Below are positions 1 to 11,439 of a DNA stretch of 64,000 bases, piece after piece. Both the position numbers and the translations under genes were made by a program. The notes beneath the pieces were generated by a model. The model searched no databases. It worked only from the letters and a program-made list of their open reading frames with translations, and had not been told where the DNA came from. This stretch comes from Meconema thalassinum (Eukaryota; Arthropoda; Insecta; Orthoptera; Tettigoniidae), in the NCBI GenBank assembly GCA_946902985.2, contig OX336395.1, positions 18,578,708 to 18,642,707 of the forward strand. The letters run 5' to 3'. Within the stretch, counting starts at the first letter, position 1; the number at the start of each line of letters is the position of its first letter.

Positions 1-416
1 CAGTATGGGTTAACATGTGTCTCTTCAAAATACTTGACTGACTAAATTTGGCTCCGCATGTGATACACGAGAAACGCTTCTCACCAGTATGGGTTAACAT
101 GTGTCTATTCAAACTACAATTCTCACTAAATTTGGCTTCGCATGTGATACACGAGAATCGCTTCTCCCCAGTATGGGTTAACATGTGTCTCAGCAAGCCA
201 ACATTCCGTCTGAATTTGGCTCCGCATGTGCTACACAAGAATCGCTTCTCCCCAGTATGGGTTAACATGTGTCTTGTCAAACTACTATTCTCACTAAATT
301 TGGCTTCGCATGTGATACACGAGAATCGCTTCATACTAGTATGGGTTAACAGGTTAGTCTTCAAATTTTGTTGATATGTTATGTTTCTTTCAGATACAGT
401 GCTGGAATTCTGTCCT
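1..416 (-). CDS. C2H2 zinc-finger exon (last visible exon of a minus-strand gene, open at the window edge)
   Basis: The minus strand encodes four consecutive classical C2H2 fingers joined by HTGEKRF-type linkers, preceded by a degenerate finger with no cysteines (around 365-330). The frame stays open to base 1, so the array continues outside the window. Helix residues -1/2/3/6 read E-S-S-R, R-V-G-R, E-C-S-R and Q-S-I-R, so the fingers differ in predicted DNA contacts. The exon is taken to start at 416, after a CTAG acceptor, with one leading base before the first full codon. This fits the two-base overhang left by the exon at 10383-10325. Family knowledge: such proteins are nuclear DNA-binding regulators. 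No target can be named. I see no frameshift or stop in this part. Confidence 0.85.
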
Positions 417-3400
417 CTAGTATTACATAATGCGTATATTTTCCTTACAGCAGGATCCGTAGTATCAGGACATCCCAGCCTGAAATCATTGGTAGTAATA
501 CAAATCAGTGCGCTGATAATTACGTTGAATTATCTGAGAAAGGTGAATAAAACTTTCAAAATCCAGAGGTGAAACTTATGAAAACAATGATAACTGGACC
601 AACATTCATTAATATCACTACCAGGAATACTGTCCTTATCTAATACCTGGAACTGAACAGGTTTTTAATATTCAATGCTATGTTATTTATACAGTCTGAA
701 TATTATAAAATTACTTATAAACTATGCAAACAAAATTGTGTGACACGTTAGAGTGTTTGGAGTCATAGCTTTCCTTGGTAAATATGAAATCAATATCTAT
801 TTCAATAGTACTGATTTTACATGGAAATGGCAACTTACTTCCAGACACATTTTGTTTGTCAAAAGTCAATTTGGTCCTTGATCAGTTAAATAATTGAAAT
901 TATTGAATTGTTACGGAAATTGTGTGCTAATTCATACTACCAGTGAAAGTGTTAAACTTATTTCACACCACATTGGCTGATTTAACAACATTGATGTACG
1001 GGGATATGACTAATTAATAGAATCTGGATAACTGAAATCCATCTGACTTAGGAAGTGCATGCTCGTACAGGTGACAGAATAAATCATATTATATTCCCTA
1101 CAGAATAGCCATGCTGGCATTTGGATGAAGGAGGGAATTTTGGATCTGCAAATCATGTGATTTCGAACCCCGATGAGCCATCATGTTTCACTCTTGAATA
1201 CATCGCGGATGAATGGTTATTTAGGGCTACATAAATTATGTGGAGGTGATTAGCTTTAGGTCCAAGAAAATATCAGTCCCTGTCCTCAGATCAGAATTAA
1301 AATCCTTGGCAGGGCCAACCAAATCCATACCTCCGGGTCGACAGCCAACTATGCTGTCCAAAACACCTTGAGATAGTCATTGCTCATATTTATTCGAACC
1401 ATTCTCATTAGATTTATTGTACTTCATCATTTCCTCAATTTTCAGACGTATGTTTTCTGCTTTCTCTATTTCATGTCATTCGCTCTTGTTCATCCATCTT
1501 TCATTCATATTGTAGTATATTCTGAGTGAACAAAAATCTGTACCTTCTACTCGTTCTGTATCTTCTTTCCTCTCGGTCGATGTTCTCTTCTACAGATTCC
1601 TGTTTCAAAGATTCGAGTTCCTGGCATTGGAGTTCTCATCTACTTCATAACAACCAGATTGTAGTCAGAATTTGTGTTGGCCCCAGAGTACGTTTTGAAA
1701 TCCCAATTTATACTTCGGAATCTCTACTTGATCACAATGAAATCAATTTATAAACGTCCTATACCTCCAGGTCTCATTCAAGTGTTTATAGTTCTGCTGT
1801 GTTTGCTAGAAACGTGTTAGCTATGCCTTATTAGTGATCGCTGCAGAATTCTACCAGCCTGCTCAATCGTTCGTATATTTCATGCATTCTACATTTCGCC
1901 ACTATCTTTTCTTCTCTTCCATTTATTAACACGGCATTTCAATCTCTCTTTTCAACATTTACAATCTGCAGAATTACACCTTCTGTATTTTTAGTAGAAT
2001 TTTATAACTTCTTTATTATCGGTTTGATTGGTAGCCTGCTAGACTTATACTACTGTAATGCAGATAGTTTTCGTTCTAATTTTAACTACAATAAGCCTAT
2101 AATGCTCATAATGTTCTACCCACTGGCCAAGTTCCCCAGTCAATATGAGACCTATTCCCCATAACCGTTATTTGATTTTGAATTAAATATCCTCTAGTCC
2201 CTTGGCCAGAAGTCCCATTCTTCCTGCCTGCATACGTCACTAATCCAACACAAATCCAACTTCAACCGATATATTTCCCATTTCATGTTCATAAAGCTTC
2301 CTCTGGATAATCACACTTCTAATATCCATGTTTCAACCAGTAGAATGCCAGACATCCCATTTGTCACCTTTGTGATGTTAACCCCCTCTCAAGTAGCCCT
2401 AGGCTGGAGATCAGAAAGTGGGAGATGTTTACAGCATGATTGAAATTTGTCAAAAGAGAAGGGTAACATTTCGTGGAATTATGCATAGACAGGTGCATTA
2501 CCTCGGGGAGAACATTATGGCAGCAGTTTACCGTTTCCGTGGGGCAATGGAGGACAAAGTGTTGCACAGGTAAGCAGAGGAAGCCAAGGGGTGGTAATTG
2601 GGGGCATTATTTATTATTGTTATAGATGTCTCCACCATCTATGGGACCAGTAAAGCATGACTACTTCGGTACTGCCACACCCTTTCAAATAAAATAGTAT
2701 AAACCAATCAATTATCATATCAAATTTCTACTATTAGTACACACACTACACAATGTTAGCAAAAATGTATTAAGAACAGATTTTCATGGACCCTGCCGCA
2801 TTGCTGAAAGAACAAAGAACCATATAACATTACATGAAGTACCTGCAAAGCTTCTGTATGAAATATTAAGATACTGTCCGTCTTCCGAATAATTAAGTGA
2901 ATATAATTGTATTATATGGTGGCAAATCCACCATTTTGTTTTACTTCCGTCCCCTAAAGCCTTAAACCTATCAGTTTCCCTCAACACCTGAAGGAGCGCG
3001 GTGGACAAATGGCCTGGGGGTGGACGACATACATAGGTGGTTCTAACAGGAGGCGGTACTCATGAGAAGAAGCTCCGAAAGGTGTCAGGAGATGCCGAGA
3101 GAATCTCAAGAAAGTCCCAAAAGCTAATGAATACTAGGTCTCGTAAGGTCTAGAATTTCAAATCCACCTGGAAAGGCCGAGACTATCTTCTAAATATGTA
3201 ATGACGCCACCCAGCAAGTTCAGTGATGTGTGTACGACGGTAGAGTCAGTCAACAAAATGGGCTAAAGCGAATCAGCGAGTCAATCGAGTGACATAGCAG
3301 TTAAGAACACATACTTTTATGCAAGAAGACAACCGACACGCTTCTAATGTTTCATCTTTGTGCAGGAATATTCCGTGAGGTGCAAAAGGCCGAGGCTCTA

Positions 3401-3480
3401 CTTTCGGCGTGGATAGGATAAAAGGACACGAGAGACTACCACAGTGGGGCTCCGTGGCTCTAGTGGTCAATCATTATGCG
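417..3480. other. Intronic stretch without recognisable gene
   Basis: This is the left part of the last visible intron (10324-417) of the zinc-finger gene. It is AT-rich and holds only short chance reading frames. I recognise no protein motif, RNA gene or clear terminal repeats. A tRNA-head-like stretch sits at its right end (about 3448-3490), just before the 82-bp repeat array, but it is too short to call. Confidence 0.5.
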
Positions 3481-3506
3481 TCACAGCGGTAGGTACTGGC
3501 GTTCTG

Positions 3507-4409
3507 CCAGCTCTGCAAGTTTTCACCACAGCCAGCTACCGCTCTGTGGCGGTCTCCCGGACTCCTCCCTAAACTAACCTGCACGTTACCAGCTCTGCAA
3601 GTTTTCACCGCAACCAGCTACCGCTCCGCGGCGGTCTCCCGGACTCCTCCCTAAGCTAACCTGCGCGTTACCAGCTCTGCAAGTTTTCACCGCAGCCACC
3701 TACCGCTCCGTGGCGGTCTCCCGAACTCCTCCCTAAGCTAACCTGCGTGTTACCAGCTCTGCAAGTTTTCACCGCAGCCAGCTACCACTCTGTGGCAGTC
3801 TCCCGAACTCCTCCCTAAGCTAACCTGCGCGTTACCAGCTCTGCAAGTTTTAACCGCAGCCAGCTACCGCTCTGTGGCGGTCTCCCGAACTCCTCCCTAA
3901 GCTAACCTGCGCGTTACCAGCTCTGCAAGTTTTCACCGCAGCCACCTACCGCTCCGTGGCGGTCTCCCGGTCTCCTCCCTAAGCTAACCTGCGCGTTACC
4001 AGCCCTGCAAGTTTTCAGTGCAGCCAGCTACCGCTCTGTGGCGGTCTCCTGGACTCCTCTCTGAGGTAACCTGCGCGTTACCAGCTCTGCAAGTTTTCAC
4101 CGCAGCCAGCCACCGCCCTGTGGCGGTCTCCCGGACTCCTCCCTAAGCTAAACAGCACGTTACCAGCGCTGCAAGTTTTCACCGTAGCCTGCCACCACTC
4201 TGTGGTGGTATCCAGGACTCCTCCCTAAGCTAACCTGCGCGTTACCAGCTCTGCAAGTTTTTACCGCAGCCAGCTAGCGCTCTGTGGCGGTCTCCCGGAC
4301 TCCTCTCTAAGCTAACCTTGGCGTTACCAGCTCTGCAAGTTTTCAGCGGAGCCAGCTACCACTCTGTGGCAGTCTCCCAGACTCCTTCCCAAGCAAACCT
4401 GCACCTTAC
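3507..4409. repeat. 82-bp tandem repeat, about 11 units
   Basis: Copies of the anchor CCAGCTCTGCAAG start at 3507, 3589, 3671, 3753 and 3835, then at 82-bp steps to 4327. Each unit also carries a GTGGCGGTCTCCC segment and a CTCCTCCCTAAGCTAACC segment. Units differ by scattered substitutions but almost no indels. The array is GC-richer than its surroundings and lies in the last visible intron of the zinc-finger gene. No reading frame runs through it, since 82 is not a multiple of three. Confidence 0.95.
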
Positions 4410-5930
4410 CTGCTCGCAGACGGGTTTGCACAGGCATAACCCAGGTATTTTCCAGCTCCTCTGCCCTTCAGTTTGCGCCTCATCTTGGAGTGGGTCTCAA
4501 CAACTACAATACCGCTCAGCACTGCCGTAACCCAGGTTTTCGTTCACGACTTGAGTGCAGCACCACCGCTACCATTGCAGTCCTCCACCACACTTGCCAG
4601 ACACTTCACCGCTACAGCCTTGGTCCTGGGTTAAGGACCCCCACAGCCCCCTCGGTATGGCTCCTGTACCACCACAGTCCTCCACCACACTTGCCGGACA
4701 CGTCACCACTACAGCTTGTTTGACCCTCGTGGCTGTCACAAGACACCACCTGGTGGTATTTGGCGTTCATTACATATAGGCAACATGCCTCACAGATAGG
4801 GTGCATTGTTTCTCAGCGTAATTTACAGCACTGTATCAGCAGCAAAGTAAAGCGCTTCATCAAAACTAGCTGTAAATAAAAACGCCAAAAGGTAGTTTAA
4901 AACATGTCTCATTGGAAATAATATTAATAAAATATAACGATGCGTTCACTAGGAGACACAACTTTTGATGAATGCACAGTGATGTCGCTCAAAGAACAAT
5001 ATTACACTATGATTTCACCGTACTTCTAATTCTTTGTTTAGGCCTAGGCCACGCCATTCGAGTTGACTTCTACGAAGTAATGCCCTTGGTTAGCTATTTA
5101 AGTCGTGTTAATATGATTGTTTGACGAATGAAGTAGCGTATAGATAAAACTTCCTGAACATAATAATCACCATAGCTTTTATGTGGCAAGGTAACTTGGA
5201 TTTACAAATTGAACAATGGGACGACCAAGCTCTTGGCTCCTTTGCCTTCTTACAAATATTTAATAATTAACGTATTGATATGCTGCTAATGGAAATGTAG
5301 GCCTATCATCGTGCAGTCTCATAGGCAACACAATAGCCTCTGCATGTCACTAATGATCTTCCCTGGGCAATCAAATTGTGGGAAAATAATGAAAACAATA
5401 TGGAGCCTTTTCTGTATTATGTAGTATGTCAACTTAATTGTACCACGCTCCTGTTTCATCTTCAAGTCGATCTCCATTGGTGATTGGGGCAGATGACCTC
5501 CCTGTTTCACCCCTTTAAACAATAACCATAATTTCCTTGGTCAACTCTCGTTCTCTTCAGACCATGGAAGCTTATGGAGCCTTTCATGGCCTCTTTCTTT
5601 ACTCACTGCCCCAATTTTTTCGAAGAGACGAAACTCATCCGTCTGTAGCATAACTACATGTCAACAAGTGCGGGTGACCTCGATGTTACACTCCTTAAAA
5701 CATTGAACCCACTACCACCTGCCCAAATGATGCAAAGTGTTAGAACACTCACAACCAGTGAGACGCAGGTGGTGGCCAAGGGACTCCTAGTTGTGCCAGA
5801 ATTCAATTTCCATGTTTCCTTTGAGCGTCCAGTCTAGACTGCAAGCCACTAATTGCAAACAAGTCGTCTCCATGATCCCCTATTAGCAGTTAGCACTCGG
5901 CCTCCTACACCTCTCACTTTGAAATCAATT
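4410..5930. other. Intronic stretch, short local duplication only
   Basis: Directly after the 82-bp array there is a CA/CCACC-rich stretch in which a phrase beginning AGTCCTCCACCACACTTGCC occurs twice (about 4578 and 4676). The rest, to 5930, holds no recognisable gene. Reading frames here are short and show no family motif. Confidence 0.5.
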
Positions 5931-5939
5931 AACACTGAA

Positions 5940-6320
5940 TCTAACCTCCACCTCTGCTTCTCTTACCCTCTACTCATTAACCTCTTAGGTAATCTCTCCT
6001 CCCTCATTCTCTACACATGACCCCACCATCTGAGTCGGCTTCATCTAGAATGTTCATTTCCAACTTAGCCTTTATCTCTTCATTGCTCCCATCTATTCTT
6101 GCTACACTGATACTCTAGCTTATGTACCAGCTCTCACTTCCATACAGCAAGGTCGGTCTGAAAACTGAGCGATGTGGGGAGAGTTTCGGTGCTACACTAA
6201 CAGAATGCTGTGAACTCATTGCATTGACTTTTCTACATCTCGACCCTGTTCCCTTCACCATAGCCACAGTACTACCAACCTGAGAGATTACACAGCCCAA
6301 GCACTTAAAATGTTCGCTAG
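5940..6320 (-). pseudogene. LINE reverse-transcriptase C-terminal remnant
   Basis: The minus strand encodes a broken piece typical of the region after the palm domain in non-LTR retrotransposons. A YLGSVIS-like start (here CLGCVIS) is followed by RPTLLYGSESW, then by a degenerate ERLPKRLM-type tail with stop codons. It is collinear with the RT piece at 7930-7190, so both are probably parts of one minus-strand LINE split by the sequence at about 6330-7185. It is dead: stops are present and the 5' half is missing. Confidence 0.65.
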
Positions 6321-6329
6321 CACTGAACG

Positions 6330-7185
6330 AGATACCAAGGAACGATACAATTTTCTATCGTACATAAATTAACCAAAATACCTTTTCAAATGATGAAAAA
6401 TAAACCAGGAATTGATGTAGTAATAATGATTACTCCTCAGCTGAACAGAACTCACCCACAATCCCGTTTTTATATGACAGCATATAGGGGTAAAAAAGAG
6501 TCCAGCTGAGTCCGGCATTATGCGTGTGAATTATCGTCAAAGACAGTATTGCCAACCCTGCGCATTTTGTACTCACTCATGTCCAGTAACGTAAAACGAA
6601 AGAGTTAATGTGAAAGTGTGCCAAGTGTCAGTCTTAACTTAGACATGGACTGTGCGTGTTGCGAGTTAACAATCAAGAAGATCATAACGCGTCAATAATA
6701 TTCACCCAAACCAATGGTTTTTGCCTAGCCCAATATTTTAATCCAGACGAATGGTTTTGGCCTGGAGCAATTTATTATTGTTAGGCGAAATCCAATCCAA
6801 ACCTTCGTTTTGTCTAATCCAATGGGTTTTGACAATGGTTTTAGCCTGCAAGCCGCGTTAGCGATATATACATCCCTGGTTTTTGTCACGCACGAATAAT
6901 CATTAATTAGTGTAGTGCATTTTGTATTCCGCATGTTGGCAACAATGTGTGCGCCTCGGTATGTTCTCCTTGTTGACAGTTGAACGAGATTCAAGCGCCG
7001 TTGTTAAAAGAGCAATAAGTAAAAACACATCTTTCCATAATTTAGCACATATTTCAGGTGCAGTAGTGACCATGGTTACTATTTTGAATACGTAATGTCC
7101 CCCACAAGATGAAACAGGGTATGTAAAAGCTACAATGACGTCTGATGCAAGTGTAAAAGCCATGTTCTGGTCTAATTAAGAGTTA
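6330..7185. other. Unidentified insertion splitting a LINE remnant
   Basis: This segment interrupts the LINE between its YADD region and its CLGCVIS motif. Part of it (about 6700-6860) contains several diverged copies of an AATGGTTTTGGCC-like motif. I found no terminal repeats or target duplication and cannot name the family. Confidence 0.35.
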
Positions 7186-7189
7186 ATAA

Positions 7190-7930
7190 TTGTTCCACCT
7201 GCTCCTATTTAGTTCCTTCCACCTGGCATTCTACTTTCTTGCATTTCTTCCAAAGGACAAAACCTTCGACTTTGAAATGCCGATCTTCATAGCATACTCC
7301 CTACATTTCTGTTCAAGTTCAAACATATTGGAGTCCATCATTACAACCAGGTCATCCGAATAGGCAAGACTACTTACCTTGAAATACACCCAGCCAGTTT
7401 ATGCCCTTCAACAATTGGTCCATGTAACAAACACAGTAGTGGTTTAATCCTTGCCTCACTCCTGTACAAACCATGAACCCATCCTACCATCAACTCTCAC
7501 TGTAAATTGATTATAATACATAAATACTATTGATTGCCTGTAGCAGCCTTCCCTCGATACCATAATCCCTCAATATGCTAGGTGCTCTATCGTACGCCTT
7601 CTCAAGTAACACAAACACAACTGTCTATTCCTCTCGTAGCTTTCCTCAATAACATGGCGCATACTCAAATTGTGATCTTGACATCCTCGTTGTGGTCTAA
7701 AGCAACTCAGGTTTTCATCCATCGTACTCTCGGCCAATGATCGAAGTCTCCTTTCTACAATGCCTGAGTACACTTTGCCCGGGACACTTATCAAAGAAAT
7801 ACCGCTATAATTATTGCAATCTTTCCTGTTAGCTTGCTTATAAATTGACGTGATAACTGCTTTTCTCTAGTCAGAGGGTACATTTCCTAAACCCTATGCC
7901 TATTTGATTATCCTCTGCTTTCCCTCTACA
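7190..7930 (-). pseudogene. LINE reverse-transcriptase palm remnant
   Basis: Reading the minus strand from about 7800 gives the RT signature GISLISVPGKVYS followed by FRPQRGCQDH and an IEESYERN helix, as in non-LTR reverse transcriptases. Further along is LAYSDDLVVM, a changed version of the YADD catalytic box (the first Asp follows Ser instead of Ala), and then KSKVLSFG. Several stops and frame changes separate these motifs. It lies in the last visible intron of the zinc-finger gene, on the same strand. The clade is not clear. Confidence 0.7.
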
Positions 7931-8467
7931 CTTTACAATTCAACTACCCCTGCTGTATATTTATTTACCACCCTCTCTACTTCTTCGACCTGTCCTCATT
8001 CTCCTCCTGCATAACCTCAAACTCTGCCACATAAGTCTCCTTTAAGGGAGGTGTGGCTGAATTGTTCAAGTTTCACAGTTTTCATCATAACATGACCAGA
8101 TTTTAATCTCTTACATAGAGCGTTGCTGGCATCTGTTGTGCTCATTTATATTTAAATAGCTTCATTAGTGTTTGAGTTATTGAACATGTTTGTATTAAAA
8201 AGATGGTCCCTTAAAAAGTCCTTGAATCAAAGGTTTCATTTGACCAAGCTAATTCTTTTTCTACACGCAGTTAAAATGTATAGAAACAATAATTGCTCCG
8301 GGGTTTGGGGTTAGTTAGATAGATACTGTTCTTTCTAGAAATTTTTAACTCTTATATTAAATATTTTTAAAATTCAGCATTATTAATTAAAATCTACCTG
8401 TCAAAATTACATTAAAACTCAAAGTAGTTCATAACTCAAAGCACATTTACATTACTGTAACTTTAGC

Positions 8468-8872
8468 AACTACTGTACCAAGTAACAACAATGTGTGATA
8501 AGAATTGCACCACAAGGAGCATATTGTACACAGCAACTATTGTACCAAGTAACAACAATGTGTGGTAAGAATTTCACCACAAGGAGCATATTGTACAAGG
8601 CAACTATTGTACCAAGTAACAACAATGTGTGATAAGAATTGCAACACAAGGAGCATATTGTACACAGCAACTATTGTACCAAGTAACGACAATGTGTGAT
8701 AAGAATTGCACCACAAGGAGCATATTGTACACTGCAACTATTGTACCAAGTAACAACAATGTGTGATAAGAATTGCACCACAAGGAGCATATTGTACACA
8801 GCAACTATTGTACCAAGTAACAACAATATGTGGTAAGAATTACAGCACAAGGAGCATATTGTACACAGCAAC
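8468..8872. repeat. 67-bp tandem repeat, about 6 units
   Basis: The phrase AACTATTGTACCAAGTAACA recurs at 8468, 8535, 8602, 8669, 8736 and 8803, and a truncated copy starts at 8870. Units are nearly identical, with one to three substitutions each. The period is not a multiple of three but has no stop on the minus strand. That produces a ladder of overlapping 66-67 residue frames with no coding meaning. Confidence 0.95.
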
Positions 8873-10324
8873 ACATTGGAAAAGACCTATGAGAGAAAGA
8901 GGCAAGTTAATAATTACTGCCTTCCTCCTTATGCTTCCCCTTCACATCTCCTCGCTTTTTCTTCATGAGATATTTGCTGCCACTTTGCAAGTCTCCTGGT
9001 ATTATTATTATTATTATTATAAAAGCAGCTTAAATGTTTAAATGTCATGCGGGCTCATAGGAAGACGCCTCTACAAGCTTCACAATAGCCGGAATTACTA
9101 AAACAAAATCATTTTCTGAAAGAGGAAGAATTGGGCTATTTTTGTATGAATAAATCAAAACAGAAAGCAGTTTTTGCTCCATAATTCGCAAAATTCCGTC
9201 ATACCTCCTCTTAAATGGTAGTTTGTTATTATATATAAAAATGGTAACCCTTCCAGATAAACCACACCATAAAGTGCATACTAATCCAACTCTCGGCACA
9301 CCTCCGCAAGCCTCGCTCTAATGACCCACACATTTACTGGCACAATTTAATCCGAATGTTTACTTTTCAACAACCAACAGTTTAATCCCACTCCTCCGAA
9401 ATAGTATCACGAAATATTGACCTGGGTTTGCACTCCAACATGTTTACATTATGTACACCGTTATTCAAATTATCTTCCGGTGCTGGAAATATCGATATAC
9501 CAGTTTCGGGCCTCTGTGAATGTTTGTTCGGTTTTGATGCAAGTTTAAATGTGTGTTTCGGTGTTGATGGTTATTGCATTAAGGAATGGTCACAGGACGA
9601 CGTGTGAATTTTTTTTTGTAAGTCCGGCCTTTTTTCTTTGTGTTTTGGATTAAAATTTTAGTTGAAGTGATTTTGTTGCTATGTGAATTAAAATCGTTGT
9701 TGGCTCATGATGTAACATTGTTGTGATTTGACAACCTGGGTTACAAAAGGTCAAAACGGGCTGAGGACACAAACACTCAAGGGGAGGTTTAAAGTAGGGG
9801 ATGTTCCTAACAACACTTATCACTGCGGCATATGTACAGTATTTTCTTCAAGCAGATGACAGTAACTTCCACAAGATAAATTGTCTTCAACAAGGATTAC
9901 TAACTTTTCTTCTCCCTGGATTTTCGTTTTGCTCTGGGTTTGTGTTGGCAACACTTCCAGCCTGCAGCCGCCATGACTATTATTTGTCTTTGACCGTCTT
10001 TCAGTTGCCATATTAGTCACAGTTGTAACGGACCAATTCTTTGCTACAGATCGGTTTTGGGGCACTGAGTACCCCAGTGTAGGTTAGTGTTACGTTCCTT
10101 GTTGAGTACTTTCCGTGAACCAAGGACACCAAAACCACTATGATGTGTGCAGAGTGTAACATGTGTGTATGCAAAAGTCATATCGTATCTGTTTGTGTCA
10201 ATTGTAGAGATTACATTCAGTAAACACTCTAAAATATGAGGTGTTGCAAAATATTGAAAAAACCTGTATGTGTATGCATACACAAAAGTTAAATAACATG
10301 TTACCTCATATGTTGAACACTTAC
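8873..10324. other. Intronic stretch without recognisable gene
   Basis: This part of the last visible zinc-finger intron ends at the donor of the exon at 10383-10325. It contains an (ATT)n microsatellite near 9001-9019 and otherwise only short chance frames. No transposon ends or RNA genes were recognised. Confidence 0.45.
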
Positions 10325-10383
10325 TCATTTGGATGATTTCCACTTGCTTCACTGTCCCCATCCTGTGTTTCTTCTGGCGTGTC
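10325..10383 (-). CDS. Acidic linker exon of the zinc-finger gene
   Basis: This is a 59-base minus-strand exon between a pyrimidine-rich TTTATTCCTAG acceptor and a consensus GTAAGT donor. It encodes 19 residues rich in Asp, Glu, Ser and Gly (DTPEETQDGDSEASG...) and ends with two bases of a split codon (GA). The zinc-finger exon starts with A, completing a Glu codon. Acidic, low-complexity linkers between an N-terminal part and the finger array are usual in insect C2H2 proteins. It is too short for any homology claim alone; support comes from both splice sites and the phase match on each side. Confidence 0.7.
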
Positions 10384-10548
10384 CTAGGAATAAAGTGAAT
10401 TAATTAATTATTTTAATTATTTGGCATCACTAATACTTTTTACACAAATAGCAAACTATGTAATTGTAAATCACAGCTGAGTTGAAGTGAAGCATTACAC
10501 AGATGTGGTTATGTCTTCCCTAGTTCTAAAACTAAAACCTATAATACA

Positions 10549-10560
10549 CAATCTCCCCAA
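10549..10560. repeat. Left 12-bp target-site duplication
   Basis: CAATCTCCCCAA here is repeated exactly at 11239-11250, bracketing the inverted-repeat insertion. Confidence 0.75.
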
Positions 10561-11238
10561 ACAAAAGTTTGGTGCTTTTCAGTCGGTCAACACGAATCCG
10601 GAGTTTGTCTGTTTGGGGTGATTATATCTAGACTTGGGAACGTCACACAAATAAACATTGCACTGACCTCAGAAACCACATAGGAACAAAAGGGGGTAGA
10701 AAGGAAAAAAAAAACAGTTTCGGCCAGTTAACACCCGGGTTAGTCGACCAAAACTGGTGCCAGAGTGAACACGAAACTGCTCGAAGTTCCAGTCAGGAAG
10801 ATAAATCCGGATAAGTATCAGCCTGTATTATTACATTGTGACCATAGTTGATTTTGTATAACCATATAATCACCCCAAACAGACAAACTCCGGATTTATT
10901 TCACCATTTTAGCATTTCACATTACATTAGATCTACTACAATTAGCATACACCGACAGTTGCATTACCAATACTGCAACTAAATAATTCTACATATTGTA
11001 AATATGTTTCACCTGTATTCTCAAACATAGATGTTATAGCCTAAGTGTAATGGATCTGTTGATGATCGCCTGACGATCGAAACTGGTCATCCTAGTGTAT
11101 TTATTAATCTCATGTAATTTATTTCAGGATTAGGGCACAACCCAGCTCTTTTTGGGTACATTCGTGTTGACCGACTGAAAAGCACCAAACTTTTGTTTAC
11201 TTAGGCAACACTGAAAAATGGCTTCAAACCTCACAATG
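10561..11238. mobile_element. 678-bp inverted-repeat retroelement insertion, possibly Penelope-like
   Basis: The segment is bracketed by an exact 12-bp direct repeat (10549-10560 and 11239-11250). Inside, a perfect 37-bp inverted repeat pairs 10561-10597 with 11160-11196. A second perfect 30-bp pair joins 10598-10627 to 10864-10893. Between them at 11056-11087 lies CTGTTGAT, a GATCG/CGATC stem around a CCTGA loop, then GAAAC. That order resembles the core of the hammerhead motifs found in Penelope-like elements, though the core does not match exactly. There is no coding frame. A folded-back Penelope-like or other retroelement is the best reading; a MITE is less likely because the duplication is 12 bp. 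Confidence 0.6.
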
Positions 11239-11250
11239 CAATCTCCCCAA
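11239..11250. repeat. Right 12-bp target-site duplication
   Basis: Exact copy of 10549-10560. Confidence 0.75.
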
Positions 11251-11439
11251 GATAACAAGTAAATCTCAGTGCGACACAAAATGCTGACTCAGCGCCTTAA
11301 TGAAAGTAATAGCTTTAAGGATTGAGGACAATTGAGTATGTATTTTATCTTTTTACCTGTAAGGCCGTAAGAGGTGTTAGCATCTAACACGTCCACCTAT
11401 CATTAAGTCAAAAGCGACTATACCCTTAATATTTGTACC

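Noticed and set aside
48..374. Plus-strand 108-residue frame
   Set aside because: It is the antisense of the minus-strand zinc-finger exon; the finger motifs are on the other strand.
8470..8874. Ladder of four overlapping minus-strand frames of 66-67 residues
   Set aside because: By-product of the 67-bp repeat, which has no stop on that strand; the frames repeat each other in shifted phase.
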